In this document: one piece after another, positions 1-8,023 of the stretch
How the letters are laid out: each line of letters begins with the position of its first letter
How positions within the stretch are numbered: position 1 is the first letter of the stretch
Assembly: GCA_963664465.2 (NCBI GenBank)
Contig: CAXXSU010000004.1
Location: forward strand, 372,001-436,000
Length of the DNA stretch: 64,000 nt
Origin: CAVOAK01 sp963664465
GTDB taxonomy: Bacteria > Pseudomonadota > Alphaproteobacteria > UBA8366 > CAVOAK01
Direction: 5' to 3'
The notes under the pieces: generated by a model
Database searches by the model: none
Told to the model about the DNA's origin: nothing
The model's input: only the letters and a program-made list of their open reading frames with translations
Program-made: the position numbers and the translations under genes

Positions 1-278
1 CCCGCGACGCCGCGCGGCGTCGGAATACAGAAGTGCGCAGGAACGGCAAATGCGAACAGCTCCAGGAGATCGAAGGCGCGGAACGGCTCGATGCCGAGCC
101 TGCGAGCCGAAGACGGCACGTGGCAGACGATTGGTGGCGGGCATTTCTGCAGCCGTTCAGCCGCTTCCTCGCGGGTCAGCTCTTCGATTTCGCCATCGGA
201 CGTTAGCCACACCACCGCTGCAGCCGTAACAACGAGTGTCGGCGCTTGCGGTAGAAGGATGGATGGTCTGCCGCCCAT
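1..278 (-). CDS. dinG: DinG-type ATP-dependent DNA helicase, N-terminal part (cut by window edge)
   Basis: Only the first 92 codons are inside the window. The start is the ATG on the complement of 276-278; an in-frame TGA lies 12 nt upstream, so no longer form is possible. The peptide begins MGGRPSILLPQAP and carries the short blocks DGEIEELTREEAAERL, CHVPSSARRLGIEPF, AFDLLELFAF and CIPTPRG in that order. I recall these blocks from the domain that precedes the SF2 helicase core in alphaproteobacterial DinG-family helicases, which unwind damaged or structured DNA. No Walker motif is visible yet because the core lies outside the window. It is divergent from lysK, with about 160 bp between the start codons. 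Confidence 0.75.
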   Translation of the reverse strand, partial: MGGRPSILLPQAPTLVVTAAAVVWLTSDGEIEELTREEAAERLQKCPPPIVCHVPSSARRLGIEPFRAFDLLELFAFAVPAHFCIPTPRGVA

Positions 279-441
279 GGCAGCCGATCATAGCCGTGCC
301 CGTGACGCGGCGGGAATGGTCATCGAAATATTGTCTACATTTTTCCGCTGCGGCAAAGACCCGCCCGTCGGTTGACGAGGGTCGCGCCCTGCGCCTAGTT
401 TCGCTGCGAGTGACGGCCAACAATTGAAGGAACGGGGAGCG

Positions 442-2028
442 ATGCCGGGACTCCGGGAACTGGCGCTGAAGGCGAAGGCTTGGCCGTTCGAGGAAGCACG
501 CAAGCTGCTTGATCGCGTGGATAAGCGGCCGCCTGAAAAAGGATATGCGCTGTTCGAGACTGGCTATGGGGCGTCCGGCTTGCCGCATATCGGCACCTTC
601 GGCGAGGTCATGCGGACAGTTATGGTGCGCCACGCCTTTACCACGCTTTCCGACTTGCCGACCCGGCTTTTCACCTTTTCAGACGACATGGATGGGCTGC
701 GTAAGGTCCCCGAGAACATCCCAAATCGCGACATGGTCGAGCAACATCTAGGCAAGCCGCTGACGTCGATACCCGATCCCTTCGGCACGCATGAGAGCTT
801 CGGCCACCACAACAATGCCAGATTGCGCGCATTTATCGATCAGTTCGAGCTTGAGTACGAGTTCAAGAGTTCAACTCAGTGCTACCAATCGGGCGCCTTT
901 GATGCGGCACTTTTACGGCTCCTGCAAAGCTACGAGGAGGTGATGGAGATCATGCTGCCTTCGCTGCGCCAGGAGCGGGCGCAGACCTACAGTCCGTTTC
1001 TGCCGATCTGCCCCGAATCTGGCCAAGTCCTTCAGGTGGAGGTCGTGGCCACCGACGCTGCGGCCGGCACCATCACCTATCGTCGCGACGATGGTGAGGT
1101 ACGCGAGACTGCAGTCACTGGCGGTGATTGCAAATTGCAGTGGAAACCCGACTGGGCGATGCGCTGGGATGCGTTCGATGTCGACTATGAAATGTTCGGC
1201 AAGGATCTCATTGACTCTGCGCGGCTGTCGGGACGCATTGTCCGGGCGCTGGGTGGACGGGCGCCGGAAGGCCTCACCTACGAGTTATTCCTCGACGAAA
1301 ATGGTGAAAAGATTTCGAAGTCGCGGGGCAATGGGCTGACGATTGAAGAATGGCTGGCTTATGCACCACGCGAAACGGTTGCGCACTTCATGTTCGGCAA
1401 ACCAAAGGCGGCAAAACGACTCTACTTTGATGTCATTCCAAGGGCGGTAGACGATTATCTGTCGCTGCTTGAAAAGTATCCGAGCGAGGATCCGGCTCGC
1501 CAGTTGGAGAACCCGGCATGGCATATCCATCAAGGAGACCCGCCCATCGAGCGTACGCCATTGAGTTTTAACGTCCTGCTGAACCTTGCGAGCGTGTGCA
1601 ACACCGAGGACAAGGTCGTGCTGTGGGGGTTCATTTCTCGCTACGCACCTGACGCCGCGCCAACGTCAGATTCCCTGCTGGACCAGCTCGTCGGTCACGC
1701 CATCCGTTACTATTCCGACTTCGTGAAGCCGAATAAGCACTACCGCGCTCCGAATCAGATGGAACGCGTGGCGCTAGAGGATTTGGCCGATGAGCTCGGT
1801 CGGCTGCCGCAGAATGTGGCCGCTAACGATATCCAGACTCAAATCTATGAAGTCGGCAAGCGTCACCCGTTTGACTCACTTCGCGAGTGGTTCCAGGCGC
1901 TCTACGAAGTTCTGTTGGGTCAGGAACAAGGTCCGCGAATGGGATCTTTCGTCGCGCTCTATGGCGTCGATAAGACGACCGAACTGATACGTCGCGCTTT
2001 GGCAGATGAAGGCTTGTCCGCAGCCTAG
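442..2028 (+). CDS. lysK: Class I lysyl-tRNA synthetase
   Basis: Charges tRNA-Lys with lysine in the cytoplasm. The 528-residue protein has the class I signatures: the HIGH-like motif in GLPHIGTFGE near residue 45 and the KMSKS-like motif KISKSRGNGL near residue 290. Most bacteria use the unrelated class II LysS; the class I form is common in Alphaproteobacteria and Archaea, which helps place the genome. The ATG at 442 is chosen over an upstream in-frame TTG at 424 because a GGAACGGGGA ribosome site lies just before it and the product then starts MPGLRELALKAKAWPFEEAR, as in relatives. It is convergent with the aminotransferase gene downstream. Confidence 0.95.
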   Translation: MPGLRELALKAKAWPFEEARKLLDRVDKRPPEKGYALFETGYGASGLPHIGTFGEVMRTVMVRHAFTTLSDLPTRLFTFSDDMDGLRKVPENIPNRDMVEQHLGKPLTSIPDPFGTHESFGHHNNARLRAFIDQFELEYEFKSSTQCYQSGAFDAALLRLLQSYEEVMEIMLPSLRQERAQTYSPFLPICPESGQVLQVEVVATDAAAGTITYRRDDGEVRETAVTGGDCKLQWKPDWAMRWDAFDVDYEMFGKDLIDSARLSGRIVRALGGRAPEGLTYELFLDENGEKISKSRGNGLTIEEWLAYAPRETVAHFMFGKPKAAKRLYFDVIPRAVDDYLSLLEKYPSEDPARQLENPAWHIHQGDPPIERTPLSFNVLLNLASVCNTEDKVVLWGFISRYAPDAAPTSDSLLDQLVGHAIRYYSDFVKPNKHYRAPNQMERVALEDLADELGRLPQNVAANDIQTQIYEVGKRHPFDSLREWFQALYEVLLGQEQGPRMGSFVALYGVDKTTELIRRALADEGLSAA

Positions 2029-2079
2029 GCGCGCGGCCCGGATCGGTACGCGCCGAACGTCCAAGAAATTCGTCTGATC

Positions 2080-2916
2080 CTACTTGTGGGAAAATTCCCA
2101 GTAGAGTTCGCGCGCGCGGCCTGCGATCGGACCCGGCTGCAGTTCGCGATCCTCGATGCGTATGACGGGCACCACTTTGGCGTAGTTGCCGGAATTGAAT
2201 ACCTCGTCCGCATCCATCACCTCATGCCAGGTTATTGCCCGCTCGAACACCTCGACGCCGGCGTCGCGCAACAGCTGAATGATGCGCTGCCGGGTAATGC
2301 CGTTGAGAAATGTGCCATTGATCGCTGGCGTGTGCACCTTACCGTCCTTGGCGATGAAGATGTTTGAATTTGCGAATTCGGCGACATTGCCCGTCATATC
2401 GAGCATGACCGCATTGTCGAATCCCTTGGTCGACGCTTCGGCGAGCGCCTGAGCGGCGATCGGATAGAGACCGGAGGATTTGGTGTAGGTTGGCGCGCAT
2501 TCCGGAGTCGGGCGGCGGAAGCGGGAAAGATGGCAGCTGAAGCCGGTTGCCGCCGGCAGCGGCGCATCATGAACCATCATCGTAAAGCGTGTGCTGTCGG
2601 GGTCGACCGACGCGCCCTGGCCGTGTTCGGCCCACATCATCGGACGTATGTAGAGTTCGGCGTCTTTGGGAAACTTGGCAACGCCCTCGAGCGCCAGTTC
2701 TTCGACTTCGCCGGCCGACAGTACTGGTTTCATACCAAAATTGCAGCAGGACATGATCAACCGCTCGCAGTGCAGGTCCAGATCGGGGGTCACGCCCTCG
2801 AACGCTCGACCACCATCAAAGACGATTGATGAGAGCCAAAGCGCATGCGACTGAGCGGGCAGAACACGTGGGTTGCCCTCCATCCATTTGCCGTCGAGAT
2901 ATGTTTGCCAAGCCAT
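2080..2916 (-). CDS. ilvE: Branched-chain amino acid aminotransferase (class IV PLP enzyme)
   Basis: A 278-residue fold-type IV PLP enzyme that moves the amino group between branched-chain 2-oxo acids and glutamate. It starts MAWQTYLDGKW and has the class IV landmarks FDGGRAFEG, TKSSGLYPIA (probable PLP lysine), TGNVAEFANSNIFI and NGITRQRIIQL. It is slightly short for IlvE (about 290-310 residues), so a D-amino-acid or 4-amino-4-deoxychorismate lyase-like activity of the same fold cannot be excluded, but the motif spacing fits alphaproteobacterial BCAT. It lies 151 bp downstream of the desaturase gene on the same strand, in a gap where I see no gene. Confidence 0.88.
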   Translation of the reverse strand: MAWQTYLDGKWMEGNPRVLPAQSHALWLSSIVFDGGRAFEGVTPDLDLHCERLIMSCCNFGMKPVLSAGEVEELALEGVAKFPKDAELYIRPMMWAEHGQGASVDPDSTRFTMMVHDAPLPAATGFSCHLSRFRRPTPECAPTYTKSSGLYPIAAQALAEASTKGFDNAVMLDMTGNVAEFANSNIFIAKDGKVHTPAINGTFLNGITRQRIIQLLRDAGVEVFERAITWHEVMDADEVFNSGNYAKVVPVIRIEDRELQPGPIAGRARELYWEFSHK

Positions 2917-3067
2917 GTTTATTCGCGCCTTAAGGTGTGAAGAAAGATGTGATTAGTGAAGCATAGCGCCGAGGTTGCCCAAGGCCAACGATCTTCACCT
3001 GATGCCGCCACGCTGCGTCTAGGTGTGATTTCAGGGCATGGCCGAAGCCCATTCCGACCGCGGCAGT

Positions 3068-4033
3068 CTAGGTCGCCGCGCCACGCGCCTTGGTGCTGTT
3101 TTCGATTCCACTGCGGACGAGGTGGCGCACGGTATCGATATAGCCATCGCGCACCTCGCCGAGATGGGGTCGAAGAACATCATGCAGCGCACCCAATTTG
3201 TGAAATGGCACCAGGGGGATTGCGTGATGTTCCGCATGATAGGCCATATTCCATGATAGCCAGCGCACCGGCGCCACTGTTCGCACCGTCCGCGTGTTGT
3301 GCAGCATATCCTCGCCCGGCGGGCAGCCAACATGCTCCGACATGCGGATAATTCGCTCAACTGGCTCGGACACCAAACGCGGGATCAGCCAATAGATGAC
3401 GATTGCCCAGCTTTGAAACCACAACGATACCAGTGCCAATGAAAGATAGATCGCCCAGAACATGAAGGACTCACGGCGAACCGCGCTGAATGCGCTTAGC
3501 GGCACGCTTCGCTTTTCACTCTCGCTGAAAATGCCGAACGGATGCTGCAAAAGGGTGGTCGATAGGGAGATAAAATACGGAATGCCCGATGCATAGTAGA
3601 GGTAGCCACCCAGCCTTTCACCCATCGGTATCGACTGCGGGTCGCGGGCGACATTTTGCGTATAGGTATGATGATCGGCGTGCTGATAACGGAAGGCGAG
3701 GGGCAGGAGAAACAGGATGAGCCCCGTTACGAATCCGACCGACCGGTTCAGCCACATCGACTTGAAAGGCGTGTTGTGGGCGCATTCGTGATACGGCGCG
3801 AACAGGTGCGTGATGCCGATGCCGTGGACGAAAGTCGCCGGCACGACCCACCATGTGCCGAGCGATAGGTACAGCAGGTATCCAGTTGCAAGCATGAATG
3901 CTACGTGCGCAGCGGTGAAGAGGAGACCGGGGCCGTCGCTGCGCTGAGTCAGTTCGCGAACCCGTGCGCGCCCAACGAGGTCACGGATTTTCTGCGATTC
4001 GTGGACGTCGCCTGACTCGGTCCGTTTATTCAT
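3068..4033 (-). CDS. Membrane fatty acid desaturase / hydroxylase family protein
   Basis: A 321-residue integral membrane di-iron enzyme. The three histidine clusters of the family are visible: HECAHNT near residue 95, HADHHTY near residue 135, and HAEHHA near residue 260. They coordinate the two irons. Hydrophobic stretches near residues 40-80 and 115-130, and around 190-220, form the membrane hairpins. The substrate (acyl lipid, carotenoid or other) cannot be read from the sequence. A parvulin gene ends 28 bp upstream on the same strand, so the two are probably cotranscribed. Confidence 0.88.
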   Translation of the reverse strand: MNKRTESGDVHESQKIRDLVGRARVRELTQRSDGPGLLFTAAHVAFMLATGYLLYLSLGTWWVVPATFVHGIGITHLFAPYHECAHNTPFKSMWLNRSVGFVTGLILFLLPLAFRYQHADHHTYTQNVARDPQSIPMGERLGGYLYYASGIPYFISLSTTLLQHPFGIFSESEKRSVPLSAFSAVRRESFMFWAIYLSLALVSLWFQSWAIVIYWLIPRLVSEPVERIIRMSEHVGCPPGEDMLHNTRTVRTVAPVRWLSWNMAYHAEHHAIPLVPFHKLGALHDVLRPHLGEVRDGYIDTVRHLVRSGIENSTKARGAAT

Positions 4034-4061
4034 TGTATTCCAAGCACATTATGGACAACGG

Positions 4062-4382
4062 CTAATCGTTGCGAAAGATGATGTGATAGCCGAATTCTGT
4101 TTCAATAACGTCACTCTTGTCACCGACATCTAACGCAAATGCGGCAGTTTCGAAGCTTGGCACCATCTGGCCACGCCCGAACTGTCCGAGGTATCCGCCT
4201 TTATTCTTGGAGGGGCAGTCCGATACGCTGCGCGCCAGTTCGGCAAATTCTGATCCGCCTTCCAACTCATCGCGAATGCGCTCGATTTCTGTGAGAGCCT
4301 CCTCGCGCGAGCGTTTTGATGTGGCTTCAGGGGCCTCCGTATGGGTGATTAGGATGTGTGAGGCGCCGACCTGTTCCGACAT
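4062..4382 (-). CDS. Parvulin-type peptidyl-prolyl cis-trans isomerase
   Basis: A compact 106-residue rotamase consisting of a single parvulin domain: ASHILITHT at the start, the helix EALTEIERIRDEL, then FAELARSVSDCPS, GGYLGQFGRGQMVPSFE and the terminal FGYHIIFRND. No signal peptide or chaperone arm is present, so it is probably cytoplasmic, unlike SurA or PpiD. The ATG on the complement of 4380-4382 is preceded by GGGGA at good spacing; a longer reading upstream has no family similarity. The neighbouring desaturase gene follows after 28 bp. Confidence 0.88.
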   Translation of the reverse strand: MSEQVGASHILITHTEAPEATSKRSREEALTEIERIRDELEGGSEFAELARSVSDCPSKNKGGYLGQFGRGQMVPSFETAAFALDVGDKSDVIETEFGYHIIFRND

Positions 4383-4649
4383 TTCGAATTTCCCCGCTGG
4401 TAACTGCAGATTTTGATCGCCGACCGAGCGGCTATTTGAGCGTAATACTGCTGTTTTGAAGACGCGAGCACAACCCATTGGCTGCAGGAATCCTTTGGTT
4501 TGGACGTTTTGTTCGGTGATCGCCCTTGACGTGTGGGGCAATCAGATGAGTACGCGCTGTTCGCTGCGCGCCCATTCGTTTAGGGTCGCGAGCTGGTCAT
4601 AATGTTCTTAAGGCGACCCTCACCTCCAATGCTCAGATGAGATAACTCG

Positions 4650-5711
4650 GTGCGGACGAAGCTCGCGAAGCCCGCGGCGCGACTACTCGGTTTTTTGGAA
4701 CCGGAACGCGCGCACGCGGTTACACTCTGGGCACTCGAACATGGTTTCGGGCCAAGCACGCCGGGCGAAGCAGACGATCCCATCCTAGCGTCGGAATTAT
4801 GGGGCTTGTCCCTGCCAAACCCGATCGGCTTGGCGGCTGGATTCGATAAGGATGCGCGGGTCTTCACGCCGGCTCTGCGTATGGGCTTCGGCTTCGTCGA
4901 AATCGGCACTATTACGCCGCGAGCTCAACACGGAAATCCCAAACCCCGCGTTTTCCGATTGTTGGAAGATGGAGCGGTCATCAACCGGCTTGGATTTAAC
5001 AGCGGTGGCGTTGAGGCGGTAGCTCGACGCCTTGCGGCCGGCCATCATGGTGTGATGGGAGCCAACATCGGCATGAACCGGGAAAGTGCGGATCCTGCTG
5101 CCGATTACGCGGCCGTGGCAGGCCGCGTAGCGCCCTTGGTAGATTACATCGCCATCAATGTCTCTTCGCCCAACACACCGGGACTGCGCGCGTTGCAAGA
5201 ACGCGAGGCGCTGGCGGAGGTGATCGACCGGGTTCACAGTGCATGCGCGGATGCCGCACCTGAATACAAACCACCGCTCGCAATAAAGATCGCGCCGGAT
5301 CTTGGCCCGCAGGGCCTGCGCGACGTAATCGAGGTCGCACTCGCCGCCGGTGTTGCTGGTTTGATCATCAGCAATACAACTATCGCACGCCCACCTGGTC
5401 TCCGAAGTCCGCTTCAAGTTCAGGCGGGCGGATTGAGTGGCCGGCCGCTTTTCAACGCGGCGACCGAGCTGTTGGCGGATGCCTATCGGATCAGCGGCGA
5501 TCGGCTAACGCTGGTCGGTACTGGTGGCATATCAAATGGCATGGATGCGTACGCGAAGATCCGGGCCGGCGCATCGGCCTTGCAGCTCTATACCGCGTTG
5601 ATCTACGGCGGCCCCGCGCTCGTCGACAAGGTAAAGCGCGAATTGGCGGCTTGCCTGCGCGCCGACGGCTGCAACTGTGTTGCCGACGCCATCGGCGCGG
5701 ACCACCGATGA
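4650..5711 (+). CDS. pyrD: Dihydroorotate dehydrogenase (quinone), class 2
   Basis: Oxidises dihydroorotate to orotate in pyrimidine synthesis, passing electrons to membrane quinone. It has 353 residues. The N-terminal extension (MRTKLAKPAARLLGFLEPE and on to about residue 40) is the membrane-associating helix pair typical of class 2 enzymes. FMN and substrate motifs include AAGFDKDA, EIGTITPRAQ, NRLGFNSGG, the catalytic serine region NVSSPNTPGLR, and GTGGISNG. The start is a GTG at 4650. It stands alone: the preceding 267 bp up to the parvulin start contain no gene I can support. Confidence 0.95.
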   Translation: MRTKLAKPAARLLGFLEPERAHAVTLWALEHGFGPSTPGEADDPILASELWGLSLPNPIGLAAGFDKDARVFTPALRMGFGFVEIGTITPRAQHGNPKPRVFRLLEDGAVINRLGFNSGGVEAVARRLAAGHHGVMGANIGMNRESADPAADYAAVAGRVAPLVDYIAINVSSPNTPGLRALQEREALAEVIDRVHSACADAAPEYKPPLAIKIAPDLGPQGLRDVIEVALAAGVAGLIISNTTIARPPGLRSPLQVQAGGLSGRPLFNAATELLADAYRISGDRLTLVGTGGISNGMDAYAKIRAGASALQLYTALIYGGPALVDKVKRELAACLRADGCNCVADAIGADHR

Positions 5712-5814
5712 AGGAAGGTGTCTGCCAATTGGCGCCAAGTGGTTTCGCAGGGTTGCCGCTGGGGACCGCCGCGCGTTACCTTCCGAGCATCCAAAACAAG
5801 CACACTACCGCACC

Positions 5815-7044
5815 ATGAGGACCTCCTCGCACCTCTGGATACTTGCCTCCTACACGCTTGCAGCACTCGTCATTGGGGTTGCACTGCCTGAGCTGGTGAC
5901 TGGCATCGGTTGGTTGACTTCGGCGCTTTTGGGTTTGGTTATTCTGCTTGGCGGCGGACTGGCCCATGAAATCTACACGCGCCGACTCGCAGAGATCCAA
6001 ACCAAGCGACACCTCAGTGTCTTGCGAAAGGCGTATGACCACAACAAGGAGCAACTATTGTTGGCGCGCGATGAAGCGCGCCGCATTTTCGAGGCGCTGG
6101 AGTCTGCACAGCCGGCGAATGCGCCTGATGGGTCGCATGAACTCTCCGACGTCGCGAGCGAAGTTCGGGTACTGCATTCGCTCGTGGAGCAGCTCTACAG
6201 TCAGGGCGGGTCACCGGTTGATCGCATGCGCACTGGCCATCCGGACGAGGAGAACGAACCACGGCTCGTTCCGCTGGCAGCGCCCGGCGAGACCGCGGTC
6301 CTCGATATTGTGCGCGAAGCGCTGCGTCAGGACCGAGTGGAGCTGTATCTGCAGCCAATCGTCAGTTTGCCCCAGCGAAAATCCCGCTTCTTCGAGTGTT
6401 TCAGCCGTATCCGATCATCCGAAGGCGCGATTGTAGCACCCGAGCAATATCTCGACATCGCTCGGCGTACCGGGCTGATTGCCGCCATCGACAACATGCT
6501 GCTATTCCGCAGCGTGCAACTGCTACGCAAAATTCAAAAGCACAGCTACTCGACGGCTATATTCTGTAACGTGTCCTCCCATACGATTTCCGATCGCCCC
6601 TTTCTCAAAGATTTCATCGACTATATGGAAGGACATACAGAGCTCGCGGCCAGCCTGATTTTCGAGTTCGTACAGGGTGATATTGATCTCAACGATGCAC
6701 AGACCGCAGGCGATCTGTCGCGTCTCTCACACCTCGGGTATCGCTTTTCCATGGACCAAATGACCGAGCTCGACATTGATTTCGCAGAACTTGCGAGTCA
6801 CGGGTTTAGATATGTCAAAGTTGAGGCGAGCGAACTGCTTACGCGCTCCGATGGCGGACCCAACATATTGCGTTGGCTGAAGCAGGCGATCGATGGCCCC
6901 GGCATCGACTTGATCGTCGAAAAGATCGAAACCGAACAGACGCTCAGTGAATTGCTGAATTACAACATCGATTTCGGTCAGGGCTACCTATTTGGCGAAC
7001 CACGGCTAAGCAAAGGCGAGCCGGCGCGGGCTGAAGAGGCGTGA
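5815..7044 (+). CDS. Degenerate EAL-domain protein with N-terminal membrane segments, TipF-like
   Basis: A 409-residue protein with two close hydrophobic helices at about residues 5-52, a charged helical/coiled region at about 55-120, and an EAL domain at about 165-400. Catalytic positions deviate from active c-di-GMP phosphodiesterases: the EAL site reads FECFSRIR, the NVSP site reads CNVSSHT, the DDFGTG loop is replaced by SMDQMTELD, and AEGVE by VEKIETEQ, while QGYLFGEP is kept. It is probably a c-di-GMP-binding or structural protein. The layout (two membrane segments, coil, inactive EAL) is that of Caulobacter TipF, a flagellum-positioning protein; orthology is inferred. ATG 5815 is preferred because an earlier start at 5677 would overlap pyrD. 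Confidence 0.8.
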   Translation: MRTSSHLWILASYTLAALVIGVALPELVTGIGWLTSALLGLVILLGGGLAHEIYTRRLAEIQTKRHLSVLRKAYDHNKEQLLLARDEARRIFEALESAQPANAPDGSHELSDVASEVRVLHSLVEQLYSQGGSPVDRMRTGHPDEENEPRLVPLAAPGETAVLDIVREALRQDRVELYLQPIVSLPQRKSRFFECFSRIRSSEGAIVAPEQYLDIARRTGLIAAIDNMLLFRSVQLLRKIQKHSYSTAIFCNVSSHTISDRPFLKDFIDYMEGHTELAASLIFEFVQGDIDLNDAQTAGDLSRLSHLGYRFSMDQMTELDIDFAELASHGFRYVKVEASELLTRSDGGPNILRWLKQAIDGPGIDLIVEKIETEQTLSELLNYNIDFGQGYLFGEPRLSKGEPARAEEA

Positions 7045-7922
7045 AGTCTCACAACGCACCACTCGTCATCAGCGGCATAGGCGAAATAGCGGATCGCTAC
7101 GAAGGCATAATCCTCGACTTGTGGGGCGTCGTACACAACGGCGTACAAGCGTTGCCTGGAGCGATCGACGCCATGCGTCGGCTGAACAGCGCCAACAATC
7201 GCATTGCCTTGTTGTCGAATGCTCCACGCCGTGTTGCAGATGTCGCCGATCGATTGACCGAAATGAACATTGCGCCGGATCAGTATGACGCGATCATGTC
7301 GTCTGGCGAGGAGGTCTGGTGTCACCTGTCGGAGCGGACAGATCCCTGGTACCGCTCACTCGGACGCCGCTGCCTGCATATCGGCGCCGAGCGCGACAAA
7401 GGTATGTTTGTCGGGCTCGATCTTGTGTTGACGGAAGACCCTGCGGACGCCGAATTCGTGCTCAACACCGGCACCTTCGACGATGGCGACAGCGTCGAGG
7501 CGTACGATCATCTGCTACAAGACCTGCAATTACGAGGGTTGCCCATGATCTGTGCCAACCCCGATCTGGTCGTTATGCGGGCCGACGAAATGCAGATTTG
7601 CGCCGGTGCGCTGGCCGAACGATATGAGGCGCTCGGTGGTTCGGTGCGCTGGCATGGGAAACCGGATCCCTCGGTGTATCTCGCATGCCTTGCGAAGCTC
7701 GAGATCATCGACCGATCGGCTATCCTCGTGGTTGGAGATTCGTTCCGTACCGATATTTGCGGCGCCAACCGCACTGGCCTCGACAGCTTGTTCGTTGCAG
7801 GGGGTATTCACGCGGCTGATCTCTGTCGTGCCGGCGGCGCACCCGATATGGCGCGGATCACTCAGGCCGCGGCCGCCGCGTCGGCCCAACCCGATTTTGT
7901 CGGCGCGTCCTTTGCCTGGTAG
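7041..7922 (+). CDS. HAD-superfamily class IIA hydrolase, TIGR01459-like
   Basis: A 293-residue HAD phosphatase. Motif I is ILDLWGVVHNG (nucleophile Asp, with Trp where many relatives have Asp), motif II LLSNAPR, the conserved lysine lies in WHGKPDPSVY, and motif IV is VVGDSFRTDI. The C2 cap between motifs II and III is of the NagD/pNPPase type. The in vivo substrate is unknown; the alphaproteobacterial subfamily is usually annotated as TIGR01459. The GTG start overlaps the stop of the EAL gene (GTGA), so the two are translationally coupled. Confidence 0.88.
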   Translation: MKSHNAPLVISGIGEIADRYEGIILDLWGVVHNGVQALPGAIDAMRRLNSANNRIALLSNAPRRVADVADRLTEMNIAPDQYDAIMSSGEEVWCHLSERTDPWYRSLGRRCLHIGAERDKGMFVGLDLVLTEDPADAEFVLNTGTFDDGDSVEAYDHLLQDLQLRGLPMICANPDLVVMRADEMQICAGALAERYEALGGSVRWHGKPDPSVYLACLAKLEIIDRSAILVVGDSFRTDICGANRTGLDSLFVAGGIHAADLCRAGGAPDMARITQAAAAASAQPDFVGASFAW

Positions 7923-7966
7923 CGGGCCGGATTGGCTATCCGCATGGCAAGCGATAGTCGGTCAGA

Positions 7967-7995
7967 TTGGACTTCCGTTTAAGTCAGCCGATATA
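7967..7995 (+). promoter_or_regulatory. Candidate sigma-70 promoter of scpA
   Basis: TTGGAC and GATATA are separated by 17 bp, 29 bp before the scpA ATG. A GGGGG ribosome site precedes the ATG. Found by eye only; no transcript evidence. Confidence 0.35.
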
Positions 7996-8023
7996 GTCGC
8001 TGAGTGTGGTGGGGGCTTCCGAC

